The notes beneath the pieces were generated by a model. That model was given only the letters and a program-made list of their open reading frames with translations, did no database searches and was not told the origin of the DNA. From Shewanella sp. MBTL60-007 (lineage in GTDB: Bacteria > Pseudomonadota > Gammaproteobacteria > Enterobacterales > Shewanellaceae), in the NCBI RefSeq assembly GCF_019654915.1, contig NZ_BPET01000029.1:1-64000 (forward strand): a stretch of 64,000 nt of DNA, in the 5' to 3' direction. This document shows positions 35,510-45,465 of this stretch, in pieces (the first letter of the stretch is position 1; each line of letters opens with the position of its first letter). A program made the translations under genes and the position numbers.

Positions 35510-36832
35510 ATGAAAAAAACAATAATCGCTAGTTTGTTGTTAGGGCTTTTTGCTGGCTCAGCAACAGCAGTTCAAGCTGTTGCTGGTGAGGCTAACCATA
35601 GCCAGGCTAATGTGAGCCAAGCTCAGGCTCAGGTTAGCGCAAGCAAAGTTGGCCAATTTAATGATTGGCTTCCCCAAGTGATGCAACGCTTTAACGGCTT
35701 GCCTGAAGTGCAAGCTCAAGCAGCACGCCGTCAGCAGGCACAGATGAGCATTGAGGCGGCAGACAAAGCCGTCTATAACCCAGAGCTAGGATTGGGTTAT
35801 CAAAATGCCAGTGAAGACACCTATAGCTTGGATATCAGCCAGACAATCGACTGGGGTGATAAGCGTGGGGTGGCAACCCGTATTGCTCAGTTAGAGAGTG
35901 AAATCTTGCTATCTAATATTGTGCTTGAGCGAAACCAGATGTTGGCCGAGAGGCTGCAAGCATTAACTAACCAAAGCCAGGCGCGTAAGGCGCTTGAGTT
36001 TCAGCGCCAACAGTTTGAAATTGCTAAGGCTCAGTTAGATATTGCCCGCCAGCGTACCGAGGTGGGTGATATGTCTCAGGTTGAGCTACAACTGATGCAG
36101 CTCGATGTCGCGAGCAATGCAGCCGATTACGCGCTAGCGGAACAAGCCTCTATCGCTGCTGACGGTGCGGTTTTAGCTCTGTTTGGTGATGTTGATTTAC
36201 CCTTTGAGGACTTCGTTAACGCACTGACGTTGCAGGCAAATCACATTCAAGTCTCCCCTGAGTTACCTGCACTTAAGAGTGCTTACCAGCAAGTCTTGCT
36301 GGCTAAGGTGAGCACAGAGCAAGCCAAAGCTGACAGCAGTGCCGATCCCAGTATTAGCCTTAGCGCCGAGCGTGAAGGTGAGGAGAATAAGTTTGGTGTT
36401 GGAGTGTCGATCCCGCTGCAGATCCGCAACAACTATAGCGAGGCGATTGCCGTCGCTAATCAAGGCATAGTGATTGCTGAGCAAACGTACCTCGCGGCAG
36501 AGCGCGCATTACTGCAACAGCAGAAACAATTTTCGTTAAGCCTTCCAAGATTAACCCAGCGCTACCAAGACTGGAGCGAGCTAGTACTGACCTCAGGTTC
36601 AAAGGCGGCCAGCTCATTGTCGCAACAGTGGCAGGCGGGTGATATCAGCACAAGTGACTATCTACAAAGCCAGAGGCAGATGAGCGGCAGCTATTTAGCA
36701 GGCTTAGCGCTCGAGTCAGCTCTTTATGAGAACTGGTTGAGCTGGATGGGGACAAGTGGACAGTTGGAAGGCTATCTCAATAGTCAGCTATCGACTCAGG
36801 GCGCTGCAACAGCCTCTGCTCAAGTGAATTAA
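35510..36832 (+). CDS. Outer-membrane efflux protein (CzcC/TolC family) of heavy-metal pump
   Basis: 440 residues from ATG 35510 (AGGA upstream). Signal peptide about 1-26, then two OEP repeats with long coiled-coil stretches (MSQVELQLMQLDVASNAADYAL). Forms the outer-membrane channel for the RND pump encoded two genes downstream. It ends 10 bases before the adaptor gene. Confidence 0.88.
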   Translation: MKKTIIASLLLGLFAGSATAVQAVAGEANHSQANVSQAQAQVSASKVGQFNDWLPQVMQRFNGLPEVQAQAARRQQAQMSIEAADKAVYNPELGLGYQNASEDTYSLDISQTIDWGDKRGVATRIAQLESEILLSNIVLERNQMLAERLQALTNQSQARKALEFQRQQFEIAKAQLDIARQRTEVGDMSQVELQLMQLDVASNAADYALAEQASIAADGAVLALFGDVDLPFEDFVNALTLQANHIQVSPELPALKSAYQQVLLAKVSTEQAKADSSADPSISLSAEREGEENKFGVGVSIPLQIRNNYSEAIAVANQGIVIAEQTYLAAERALLQQQKQFSLSLPRLTQRYQDWSELVLTSGSKAASSLSQQWQAGDISTSDYLQSQRQMSGSYLAGLALESALYENWLSWMGTSGQLEGYLNSQLSTQGAATASAQVN

Positions 36833-36842
36833 GGCTTTGATT

Positions 36843-38219
36843 ATGAAAACGAACAATAAAGAAATGGTACAAACAATGATGCTAACTAACGGCACAGAAA
36901 AATCTCGTTCATTCGATCTTAATGCGATCACTCGCGCTATGAGTTTTGGCTTCTTAATGAGTTTAACTACGGCATTTGTGTTACCGACACTGGCCACAGC
37001 AGGTGATGGTCATGATCACGGTGCGAAAGAGGTCGTTCTTGTTAAGGCGCAAGACGATAGTCATGACCATGCTGCAGAAGAGACGGTTCATGATGATAGT
37101 CACGACCACAATGCCGAAGAAGCCAATGCCCATGAAGATAGCCATGATCACGACGCCGAAGAAGTGAAGCCAAAAGATGATGGTCACGGCCATGGCGAGG
37201 AGGAAGCGGAAGAAGAGGCTCACGGCATCGAGCTGACAGCCGCACAGTTAGCTCTTGCAAAGATTGAGGTGGCTCAGCTTAGTGAGCAAACTTTCAGCTT
37301 AGAAGACGTAGCGACAGCAACCATAGTGGTCGATAGAGACAGAACCGTTACCATTGCCCCTCAGGTTGATGTACGAGTATTGAAAAGAAACGTAGTACCG
37401 GGTCAAGAGGTGAAGAAGGGCGACGTACTACTCACCCTTGGTGGCGTAGCAGTTGCTCAGGCACAAGCCGACTTTATCAATGCTGCGGCAGAGTGGAGCC
37501 GAGTAAAACGCATGAGCGCCAGTGCTGTTAGCGCAAGCCGCCGTTTACAGGCGCAAGTAGATGCTGAGCTTAAGCGCGCGACGCTTGAAGCGATGAAGAT
37601 GACGCCTGCGCAGATCAAGGCACTGGCTAATGCACCGGAAACTATCGGTAGCTATCAGCTAATCGCACCGATTAGCGGTCGTGTTCAGCAAGATATCGCG
37701 TTATTAGGTCAAATCGTGCCTGCGGGTACGGCGTTGATGCAACTAACCGATGAGTCACACCTATGGGTTGAAGCCGAGTTGACACCGGCTCAAGCCGAGA
37801 AGGTGAGCATTGGTAGCAAAACCGTGGTTAAGGTGGGCGACAAGAGCATGGAAGGCACCATTATTGGGCGTTCGCATGAGCTTGATAGCGTGACCCGTAC
37901 CGAGCAGATCTTAGTGGCGTTTGAAAACGCTGGTCATGTACTACACGCGGGCCAATTTGCAGAACTGTACCTACCGGATGCATCGAAAGGCGGAGTGATC
38001 TTACCGGATTCGGCACTGACTCGTAGCAGTGATGGTCATTGGCAGGTGTTTATCGAGGGTGCTGAGGGATTCGAAGCATTAGAGGTTGAAGTGGTTGAAC
38101 GTCAGCGCGGCATGAACCTAGTTCGTGGCTTGGCGAAAGATACCAAGGTCGTTATTTCGGGGGCGTTTTTCCTTGCCTCTGAACAAGCTAAATCTGGTTT
38201 CGATATCCACAATCACTAA
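36843..38219 (+). CDS. Periplasmic adaptor (CzcB-like) with His-rich N-terminus
   Basis: 458 residues from ATG 36843. A signal-like hydrophobic segment (about 30-48) is followed by about 75 residues with repeated SHDH/GHDH motifs and acidic stretches (units like DDSHDHxAEE repeated four times). Then comes the membrane-fusion fold: VDRDRTVTIAPQVDVRVLKRNVVPGQEVKKGDVLL, an alpha-hairpin, and a lipoyl half QLIAPISGRVQQDIALLGQ. The His repeats resemble a metal buffer that hands ions to the pump. Confidence 0.9.
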   Translation: MKTNNKEMVQTMMLTNGTEKSRSFDLNAITRAMSFGFLMSLTTAFVLPTLATAGDGHDHGAKEVVLVKAQDDSHDHAAEETVHDDSHDHNAEEANAHEDSHDHDAEEVKPKDDGHGHGEEEAEEEAHGIELTAAQLALAKIEVAQLSEQTFSLEDVATATIVVDRDRTVTIAPQVDVRVLKRNVVPGQEVKKGDVLLTLGGVAVAQAQADFINAAAEWSRVKRMSASAVSASRRLQAQVDAELKRATLEAMKMTPAQIKALANAPETIGSYQLIAPISGRVQQDIALLGQIVPAGTALMQLTDESHLWVEAELTPAQAEKVSIGSKTVVKVGDKSMEGTIIGRSHELDSVTRTEQILVAFENAGHVLHAGQFAELYLPDASKGGVILPDSALTRSSDGHWQVFIEGAEGFEALEVEVVERQRGMNLVRGLAKDTKVVISGAFFLASEQAKSGFDIHNH

Positions 38220-38231
38220 GAGGCTGCAGCA

Positions 38232-41200
38232 ATGTTACAGAAACTCATAGACGTTGCCGTTCGCAACCGTCTTTTGGTGGTGCTTGCGCTGGCCGGCTTG
38301 ATTATTGCCAGCGTAGCCATGCTACCAAAACTAAATTTAGATGCCTTTCCTGATGTGACCAATGTTCAGGTAACGGTTAACACCGCCGCCGAAGGCTTAG
38401 CGGCAGAAGAAGTAGAGAAACTGATCAGCTACCCGGTCGAGTCGGCGATGTACGCCCTACCTGCGGTGACAGAGGTGCGCTCACTTTCTCGTACTGGTTT
38501 GTCTATTGTGACCGTGGTATTTGCGGAAGGCACGGATATCTATTTCGCGCGCCAGCAGGTATTTGAACAGCTACAGGCTGCGCGTGAGATGATCCCTGAC
38601 GGGGTCGGTGTGCCTGAAATTGGTCCGAATACCTCGGGTCTGGGGCAGATCTATCAATATATCTTACGTGCCTCACCTGAGTCGGGTGTTAATGCATCAG
38701 AACTGCGTAGCATCAACGACTACATGGTCAAACTATTGATGATGCCTGTAGGCGGCGTGACCGAGGTATTATCTTTCGGTGGTGAAGTTCGTCAGTATCA
38801 GGTGCAAATAGAGCCTAATAAACTATTGAGTTACGGCCTATCTATGGCGCAGGTGACCAGCGCGTTGGAGAGCAATAACCGCAACGCTGGTGGTTGGTTT
38901 ATGGACCAAGGTCAAGAGCAGCTGGTGGTACGTGGCTATGGTATGTTGCCATCGGGTGATGCAGGCCTAAAGGCTATCGCACAAATTCCATTGACTGAAG
39001 TCGCTGGTACGCCCGTGCGTGTGGGTGATATCGCCAAAGTGGATTACGGCAGCGAAATTCGTGTCGGTGCTGTGACTATGACTCGCCGCGACGAGGCGGG
39101 TAATGCTCAAGACCTAGGTGAAGTGGTTGCTGGCGTGGTGCTTAAGCGCATGGGTGCTAACACCAAAGAAACCATCGATGACATCAGCGCTCGTACGGCA
39201 ATGATTGAACAGGCGCTACCGGATGGTGTGTCGTTTGAAGTCTTCTATGACCAATCAGATCTCGTGAACCAAGCGGTGACGACGGTACGTGATGCCCTGT
39301 TGATGGCATTCGTGTTTATCGTGGTTATTTTGGCGCTGTTCCTCGTTAACATCCGTGCGACCATGTTGGTGTTGCTGTCAATTCCTGTGTCTATCGGGCT
39401 TGCGCTGTTGGTGATGTCTTACTTTGGCATGTCGGCTAACTTGATGTCTTTAGGTGGCTTAGCCGTAGCAATCGGTATGCTGGTAGACGGCTCGGTTGTG
39501 ATGGTGGAAAACATCTTCAAGCATCTGACTCAGCCTGATAGACGTCATCTTGCCAATGCTATGAAGCGTGGGTCTGGCGAAGACGATCCATACCACGCCG
39601 ATGAAGATGGCACCCAAACCACGGCTCATGATGAGTCCAGTACGGGTATCGCCATGCGCGTCATGCTAGCGGCGAAAGAGGTGTGTAGCCCAATCTTCTT
39701 CGCGACTGCGATCATCATAGTTGTCTTTGCGCCGCTGTTTGCCTTAGAAGGCGTTGAAGGTAAGTTATTCCAGCCGATGGCAGTGAGTATTATCCTAGCG
39801 ATGATCTCGGCCTTGTTAGTGGCTTTGATTGCCGTGCCAGCGCTAGCGGTGTACCTGTTTAAGCGTGGTGTGGTATTGCGCGAGAGTGCGGTACTTAAGC
39901 CGATTGAATCGGTTTATCGTAAGCTATTAAGTTCAACCATGGCGCACCCTAAAGTGGTGGTGATCACTGCGGTTGTGATGTTTGCAATGAGCATGATGCT
40001 TCTGCCAAGGCTTGGTACCGAGTTCGTGCCCGAGCTAGAGGAGGGCACCATTAACTTACGTGTGACTCTCGCGCCAACGGCTAGTCTTGCGACCTCTTTA
40101 GATGTGGCGCCAAAACTTGAGGCGCTGCTGCTTGAGTTCCCTGAAGTAGACTATGCCCTTAGCCGCATCGGCGCCGCCGAGCTAGGTGGCGACCCTGAGC
40201 CAGTGAACAACATCGAGATCTATATTGGTCTTAAGCCTGTTGAAGATTGGGTTAGTGCGACCAACCGCTTCGAGCTTCAGCGTAAGATGGAGGAGAAACT
40301 TAACGTCTATCCTGGTCTGTTGTTTACCTTTTCTCAGCCAATTGCGACTCGCGTCGATGAGTTGCTGTCTGGGGTAAAGGCGCAGCTTGCGATTAAGATC
40401 TTTGGCCCAGACTTAGATGTGTTGTCTGAGCGCGGCCAAGTGCTAACAGAGTTGGTGGCACAGATCCCAGGCGCAGTGGATGTGTCATTGGAGCAGGTCA
40501 GTGGTGAGGCGCAGTTAGTGGTTCGCCCTAAGCGTGATCAGTTAGCGCGTTATGGTATCAGTGTCGATGAGGTCATGGCATTAGTTAGCCAAGGCGTAGG
40601 TGGTGCGAGCGCGGGGCAGGTGATCGACGGTAACGCTCGATACGACATCTATGTGCGTTTAGCTGAGCAGTATCGTAGCTCGCCAGATATCCTAGAAGAT
40701 CTGCTACTCACCGGTGTGAGCGGTGCAACCGTGCGTCTAGGTGAAGTGGCCGATGTGGTCATTGAGATGGCGCCGCCAAACATTCGTCGCGACGACGTTC
40801 AGCGCCGTGTGGTGGTACAGGCTAACGTGTCAGATCGTGACATGGGCTCAGTGGTAAACGACATTTACGCGATTGTGCCACAGGCTGAACTGCCGCCGGG
40901 CTATACCGTAGTTGTTGGTGGCCAGTATGAGAACCAGCAGCGCGCCCAGCAAAAGCTGATGCTAGTGGTGCCAATCTCTATCGCCTTGATTGCCTTGCTA
41001 CTCTACTTCTCATTTGGTTCGGTGAAGCAGGTGGGCTTAATCATGGCTAACGTACCTCTAGCGTTGATTGGTGGTGTGGTCGCGTTATTTGCTAGTAGCA
41101 CTTATCTTTCTGTACCAAGCTCTATCGGCTTTATCACACTATTCGGTGTGGCAGTGCTCAACGGAGTGGTGTTGGTGGACTCGATTAACCAGCGTCGAGC

Positions 41201-41456
41201 CAGCGTTAAAGAGGAGACTGATGAGTCACTCTATGATGCGGTTTACGAAGGTACGGTTGGGCGTCTGCGTCCGGTATTGATGACGGCGTTGACATCGGCC
41301 CTAGGCTTGATCCCGATTCTGCTTTCTTCGGGAGTGGGTAGTGAGATCCAGCAGCCACTGGCAGTGGTGATTATCGGCGGTCTGTTTAGTTCGACAGCGC
41401 TTACCTTACTGGTGTTGCCAACGCTTTATCGTTGGATCTACCAAGATCGTAAGTAA
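38232..41456 (+). CDS. Heavy-metal efflux RND pump (CzcA/CusA family)
   Basis: Inner-membrane proton-driven pump of 1074 residues with 12 helices and two large periplasmic loops. The N-terminal helix plus NLDAFPDVTNVQVTVNT and SYPVESAMYALP are typical of the HME class. The proton-relay helix reads LAVAIGMLVDGSVVMVEN, closer to the AIG..VD pattern than to the classical DFG of CzcA, so the metal (Cu, Ag, Zn, Co) cannot be named. A cytoplasmic insert rich in Asp and His (EDDPYHADEDGTQTTAHDES) is unusual. Operon order: outer-membrane protein, adaptor, pump. Confidence 0.93.
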   Translation: MLQKLIDVAVRNRLLVVLALAGLIIASVAMLPKLNLDAFPDVTNVQVTVNTAAEGLAAEEVEKLISYPVESAMYALPAVTEVRSLSRTGLSIVTVVFAEGTDIYFARQQVFEQLQAAREMIPDGVGVPEIGPNTSGLGQIYQYILRASPESGVNASELRSINDYMVKLLMMPVGGVTEVLSFGGEVRQYQVQIEPNKLLSYGLSMAQVTSALESNNRNAGGWFMDQGQEQLVVRGYGMLPSGDAGLKAIAQIPLTEVAGTPVRVGDIAKVDYGSEIRVGAVTMTRRDEAGNAQDLGEVVAGVVLKRMGANTKETIDDISARTAMIEQALPDGVSFEVFYDQSDLVNQAVTTVRDALLMAFVFIVVILALFLVNIRATMLVLLSIPVSIGLALLVMSYFGMSANLMSLGGLAVAIGMLVDGSVVMVENIFKHLTQPDRRHLANAMKRGSGEDDPYHADEDGTQTTAHDESSTGIAMRVMLAAKEVCSPIFFATAIIIVVFAPLFALEGVEGKLFQPMAVSIILAMISALLVALIAVPALAVYLFKRGVVLRESAVLKPIESVYRKLLSSTMAHPKVVVITAVVMFAMSMMLLPRLGTEFVPELEEGTINLRVTLAPTASLATSLDVAPKLEALLLEFPEVDYALSRIGAAELGGDPEPVNNIEIYIGLKPVEDWVSATNRFELQRKMEEKLNVYPGLLFTFSQPIATRVDELLSGVKAQLAIKIFGPDLDVLSERGQVLTELVAQIPGAVDVSLEQVSGEAQLVVRPKRDQLARYGISVDEVMALVSQGVGGASAGQVIDGNARYDIYVRLAEQYRSSPDILEDLLLTGVSGATVRLGEVADVVIEMAPPNIRRDDVQRRVVVQANVSDRDMGSVVNDIYAIVPQAELPPGYTVVVGGQYENQQRAQQKLMLVVPISIALIALLLYFSFGSVKQVGLIMANVPLALIGGVVALFASSTYLSVPSSIGFITLFGVAVLNGVVLVDSINQRRASVKEETDESLYDAVYEGTVGRLRPVLMTALTSALGLIPILLSSGVGSEIQQPLAVVIIGGLFSSTALTLLVLPTLYRWIYQDRK

Positions 41457-41868
41457 TGCTTATCTGTTCACGCCTCTCTTGAGGCGTGGTTAATTCATTC
41501 TTTACCAAGGAAGGTAAAGAGAGCTTGATAATGGCGGTGATGCATTAGTCTGCCATCATCGCTGCATCTTGTTTTTTCGATACGGTTCGCGAGTCGCTAA
41601 TTGGTACTCTGTTTATTAAGGCGCGAGCTGAAACTCAGTTTGCGGTTATGCCTAACCATCTTATATGAATATCCTACCTAACGTGGCTGGCTTATTTAGT
41701 ACGCGGAGCAGGAGTGCTCCGCATTTTTAATGTATCCATTTCACTTTAACTTCTCCCGCCCTTTTTTCTCCCTGTAGCTTTTCAGCTAACCCCAGCTACT
41801 TGGTTACTCATCATCGCAAATCTCAGCTATCTTTATGGATAATCTTAAAAGCAAATTTTGAGGTGATT
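41457..41868 (+). other. Intergenic region after the RND pump
   Basis: No gene. Three hairpins are visible: CACGCCTC/GAGGCGTG (41469-41488) just after the pump gene, CTTTACC/GGTAAAG (41500-41519), and GCGGAGCA/TGCTCCGC (41703-41722) followed by ATTTTT, the best terminator. The mepA promoter should lie in the last 130 bases. Confidence 0.7.
41703..41728 (+). terminator. Intrinsic terminator upstream of mepA
   Basis: GCGGAGCA, loop GGAG, TGCTCCGC, then ATTTTT. Confidence 0.85.
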
Positions 41869-42744
41869 ATGTTGGCGAGTAAGTTGTGGATGAGCTTACT
41901 GGGGACGCTGGTATTTGTGGGTTTAAGCTTAATGGCTTCCTCGGTAGCGATAGCTAATCTATGGGAGGCAGCCGATACTCCCTATGCCAGTCAAGCCAGC
42001 GCTATCGGCAGTTATGCTAATGGTTGCCTAAAAGGGGCTCAGGCTTTGCCGCTCGATGGTGAAGGCTATCAAGTTATCCGCCCTCAGCGACACAGATACT
42101 ACGGGCATCCGGCGCTTATCGAATTCATTCGGCAGTTTGCCGCTAGCCTCAATCGGCAGGGTAGTGATGATATTTTAATTGGTGATATGTCTATGCCACG
42201 AGGAGGCAACTTCACTCAAGGCCACAGTAGCCATCAGACAGGCTTAGATGTGGATGTTTGGTTCAAACAAGCGAGTAAGCCACTCACTACGGCGGAGTTA
42301 GCCCGCCCTACAGCACTAGAGCTTGTTGATAAGAAGCTGTTTAAACTCGACACTCAGTTGTGGTCGAGTGCGCAGACGCAGATGATAAAACAAGCTGCAC
42401 TGGATGAGCGAGTCGCACGGATTTTTGTGAGCCCGGTGATAAAACAGCACTTGTGTGATTTAGGCCTAGAGAATGATGTCTGGCTCAATAAGGTACGCCC
42501 TTGGTGGGGTCATACTTATCATATGCATGTCAGGCTCAGTTGCCCAAGAGGCAATCCCCTCTGTCGGGAGCAGGCTAGCATACCCGTTGGCAATGGTTGC
42601 CATGAACTTGGTTGGTGGAAGCGTCAGTTGACGCAAACTCAGCCTACTCAAATAGCCAAGGCTAATAAGTCTGCCAGTAAGCCCAAAATGAAAAAAGCTA
42701 AGGTAAAACCTGAGCAGTGTTCCTTGATGCTTGCTGCTAAATAA
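41869..42744 (+). CDS. mepA: Penicillin-insensitive murein endopeptidase MepA
   Basis: Periplasmic LAS-type peptidase cutting peptidoglycan cross-bridges, 291 residues from ATG 41869 (GAGGTGATT upstream; the ATG at 41800 adds 23 residues before the signal). Signal peptide about 1-30. Zn ligands and catalytic region: GDMSMPRGGNFTQGHSSHQTGLDVDVW (HxxxxxxxD) and WWGHTYHMHVRL (HxH). The C-terminal tail is Lys-rich. Confidence 0.92.
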   Translation: MLASKLWMSLLGTLVFVGLSLMASSVAIANLWEAADTPYASQASAIGSYANGCLKGAQALPLDGEGYQVIRPQRHRYYGHPALIEFIRQFAASLNRQGSDDILIGDMSMPRGGNFTQGHSSHQTGLDVDVWFKQASKPLTTAELARPTALELVDKKLFKLDTQLWSSAQTQMIKQAALDERVARIFVSPVIKQHLCDLGLENDVWLNKVRPWWGHTYHMHVRLSCPRGNPLCREQASIPVGNGCHELGWWKRQLTQTQPTQIAKANKSASKPKMKKAKVKPEQCSLMLAAK

Positions 42745-42751
42745 AGGAGCT

Positions 42752-42789
42752 AAAAACAGAAGCCGCTATTATTAGCAGCTTCTGTTTTT
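42752..42789. terminator. Bidirectional terminator between mepA and the fusion gene
   Basis: AAAAACAGAAGC (42752-42763) pairs with GCTTCTGTTTTT (42778-42789); works for both convergent genes. Confidence 0.9.
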
Positions 42790-42806
42790 CGATATTGATT
42801 AATTGG

Positions 42807-45092
42807 CTAATGGCTTAACGCGTAGCCGCCTTTAAGGTGAGAAATGTGTGAAAAGCCTAATCGGTGCATAGCTTGGGCGGCGACCATCGAGCGACTGCCA
42901 CTGCGACAAACCAGTACCCATGGCTTATCTTTTTGGTGTTGGTGCTCATGGATAAATTGCACGAGTCGAGTTAAAGGCACGTTTTGACTCGACTCCTGTG
43001 GGTGGCTAAGCGCGTATTCATGGGGCTCACGAATGTCGATTATCCGTAGCTCATCTTTACTGTTTATCGCGGCGGCTAGGCTCTTAGCATCATATTCATT
43101 GATTACTGACTTATCGCAACTCCCTACGTAGGCACCACACATGATCTCTGTGCCCACTTCATCATTGAGATGACTGTCTAAATGCGCCTTACGAACAGTG
43201 AAGTCGTCCAGTGACACCTGTTCCTTGAGCACGGCATTAAGCAAGGTGTTGCGTGACATTTCAGCTGGCAGAGTCGTGGTGAATTCATGGTTGTAATCAT
43301 GGCTGGCACAGATGAGAGTCTCAGGGCTTATAGTGTGATTAAGTAACTTAAGACTATGAAATAGAGCCTCGCTTGAGCTTGAGTCAAAGTTGGTTCGACC
43401 TAGGCTGCCCATCAAAATGGTGTCGCCACAAAAAGCGAATTTGGCTTGTTGCTGCAGAGTCTTATCGCCTAAATTCATTGGGCACAGGATCAGGCTAATG
43501 CTATCGGCAGTGTGTCCCGGAGTGGGCAACTTGACCAGTTGCAGTTCGCCAATCGCAATCGACTCATATTGAGTGCCTAAATGCTCAACAGTTTGAGTCT
43601 GATAAGGCCAGCCTAGAATATCGCTATCTTGATTGGCCAAGTAGCGGTTCGCTAACACCTCACGCCCCGAGACATGGTCTGCGTGCCCGTGGGTGTCAAT
43701 AATCGCTTTTACCTCAAGCTGCTGGCATTGCAGTAGTGTATCGAGTCTATGCTGTAATTCAGGAAGCGGGTCGATAATTACCGCCTGCTGGCTGTTTCTA
43801 TCAACATAGACCCAAGTGCAGCTAGCGCCAGCGCCTAGTTGTAGTAAGCCGTCTAACGGCGTTTTATCGTCGATATCACGGGAGTAATCTAACACCATAC
43901 AGCTTTGAGTTAAGGCTTGTGATGCGATTTTTATACGTTCACAAGCAAGAGTCACATCGGCTTGGGTCATGGCAGGGCCAAATGACATCCTGATGGCCGA
44001 CTCACTTTGCCAAGCTGGCAGGCCCATGGCATCGAGCACAAAACTGCGGGTCACTTTAGAGCTGCAAGCTGAGCCTGAGCTGACACGAATATTGGCGGCA
44101 TCGAAGAGATCCATGATCTCTTTGCTGCTAAAGCTAGGTACGGCAAAATTAATCGTCGTAGGCACGCTGTGCTCGAAGCTGTTATTAAAGACGATGCGGG
44201 GAAAGCACTTGGTTAATGTGTCGGCAATTTGTTGGCGATAACCTTGCAAGGTTTGGCGGTCGTGAAAAGCAGAGTCTTGGGGGCACAGCAACATCTTAAA
44301 TATGACATTGAGCGCCGCCATACCTGGCAGGTTTTCTGTGCCTGAGCGTAGGCCACTCTCCTGACCGCCACCAGCTATAAAGGGAGTGAAGGGCGCGCCG
44401 TCGCGAATATAAACAAAGCCGATCCCCTTAGGCGCATAAAGTTTGTGGCCACTAAAAGGAGCGTAATCTATGCTGGTTTGCGCAAGATTTAGTGCCGTTT
44501 TACCCAGTGCTTGTACGCAGTCGACCATCCAAAAGGTATTGGGGTTTGCGTCACGAATGGTTTTCTCTAGCTGTTGAAGATCTTGAAAGACGCCGGTTTC
44601 ATTGTTCACGGCCATGGTGCAGATCATTAACGCATTGGCTGCGTGTTGACGAATAAACTCTTTATCTAGAATCCCAAATTCATCGACAGGAATCGCCATG
44701 ATCTGCGCCGGTATATCTAATACGGTTAGCCAATGTTTTAGCGATTCAGGCACGGCTTTGTGTTCGGTAGCACCATAGAGCACACTATAGCTTTGCCCTG
44801 CTTGGATCTGGTTTTTAGCTGCAAGTAGCGCCGATAGAATGGCTGTCTGGATCCCTTCGGTTGCGCCACTGGTAAAAATGAGTTTTCCCTTTCCCGTTCC
44901 GAGCAAAGTTTGTGCTCTTTGGCGAGTCTGTTCCATGAGATCTTTAGCCTTCAAACCAGTGATATGGCTACTGCTTGGATTACCAAATAGGGTTTCCATG
45001 GCTGAGAGTGCGGCGGCAGCGGCTTCTGGCAGCACAGGAGTGGTTGCATTAGCATCTAGGTAGACTTGGGCTAACTCATTGTTACTATTCAT
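42807..45092 (-). CDS. Cysteine desulfurase - persulfide dioxygenase-like MBL - rhodanese fusion
   Basis: 761 residues from ATG 45092; a longer frame to 45215 has a low-complexity leader without support. Domain 1 (1-395) is a NifS/IscS-type class V desulfurase: YLDANATTP, PLP lysine K217 in SGHKLYAPKG, and persulfide-forming C343 in SSGSACSSKV. Domain 2 (about 410-625) is an ETHE1-like metallo-beta-lactamase: H468, H470, D472, H473 (THGHADH), H527, D557 (FCGDT), H598. Domain 3 (about 665-761) is a rhodanese with C729 in CRSGSRS. It could take sulfur from cysteine to persulfide, oxidise it to sulfite and transfer sulfane sulfur. No signal peptide, so cytoplasmic. Confidence 0.88.
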   Translation of the reverse strand: MNSNNELAQVYLDANATTPVLPEAAAAALSAMETLFGNPSSSHITGLKAKDLMEQTRQRAQTLLGTGKGKLIFTSGATEGIQTAILSALLAAKNQIQAGQSYSVLYGATEHKAVPESLKHWLTVLDIPAQIMAIPVDEFGILDKEFIRQHAANALMICTMAVNNETGVFQDLQQLEKTIRDANPNTFWMVDCVQALGKTALNLAQTSIDYAPFSGHKLYAPKGIGFVYIRDGAPFTPFIAGGGQESGLRSGTENLPGMAALNVIFKMLLCPQDSAFHDRQTLQGYRQQIADTLTKCFPRIVFNNSFEHSVPTTINFAVPSFSSKEIMDLFDAANIRVSSGSACSSKVTRSFVLDAMGLPAWQSESAIRMSFGPAMTQADVTLACERIKIASQALTQSCMVLDYSRDIDDKTPLDGLLQLGAGASCTWVYVDRNSQQAVIIDPLPELQHRLDTLLQCQQLEVKAIIDTHGHADHVSGREVLANRYLANQDSDILGWPYQTQTVEHLGTQYESIAIGELQLVKLPTPGHTADSISLILCPMNLGDKTLQQQAKFAFCGDTILMGSLGRTNFDSSSSEALFHSLKLLNHTISPETLICASHDYNHEFTTTLPAEMSRNTLLNAVLKEQVSLDDFTVRKAHLDSHLNDEVGTEIMCGAYVGSCDKSVINEYDAKSLAAAINSKDELRIIDIREPHEYALSHPQESSQNVPLTRLVQFIHEHQHQKDKPWVLVCRSGSRSMVAAQAMHRLGFSHISHLKGGYALSH

Positions 45093-45465
45093 GATTAAAG
45101 GCTCTTTGTCGTTATTTTTGCTGTTATTTTTATTATGTAACGCTCTATATTCTTTTTTGGAATATCTAATTCTGCGGGGGTATATTAGCAGCTTGAGAAT
45201 AATGATCAAGATCACATTTTTGTGTTGGCGAGGTTTTTATGCGGTTTTTATTTGAGTGTTAGAGCGCGCTAAGTTGCTCTAGGGAGAACAGCATCATAAC
45301 CGCAAAAGCTCACTATTTTAGGGCGTTTTTGGCTGACTACTTTTGCGTTGAGCAGCATCACATGGGAACAACCATTCTTTTAGCTATTCGCCTTGAATTA
45401 GTTTGCCAAAAAGCGCCTAGATAGGCGCTTTTCAGAAGAGGGCGTTCAGTTTGGTAAAGCAAGTA
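45093..45465. other. Intergenic region between two minus-strand genes
   Basis: No gene is supported. It contains the upstream region of the fusion gene, a distant inverted repeat CGCAAAAG (45301-45308)/CTTTTGCG (45340-45347), and the terminator hairpin at 45409-45432. Confidence 0.6.
45409..45432. terminator. Terminator of the CX5R phosphatase-like gene
   Basis: AAAAGCGCCTA and TAGGCGCTTTT flank a two-base loop; T-runs on both strands. Confidence 0.88.
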
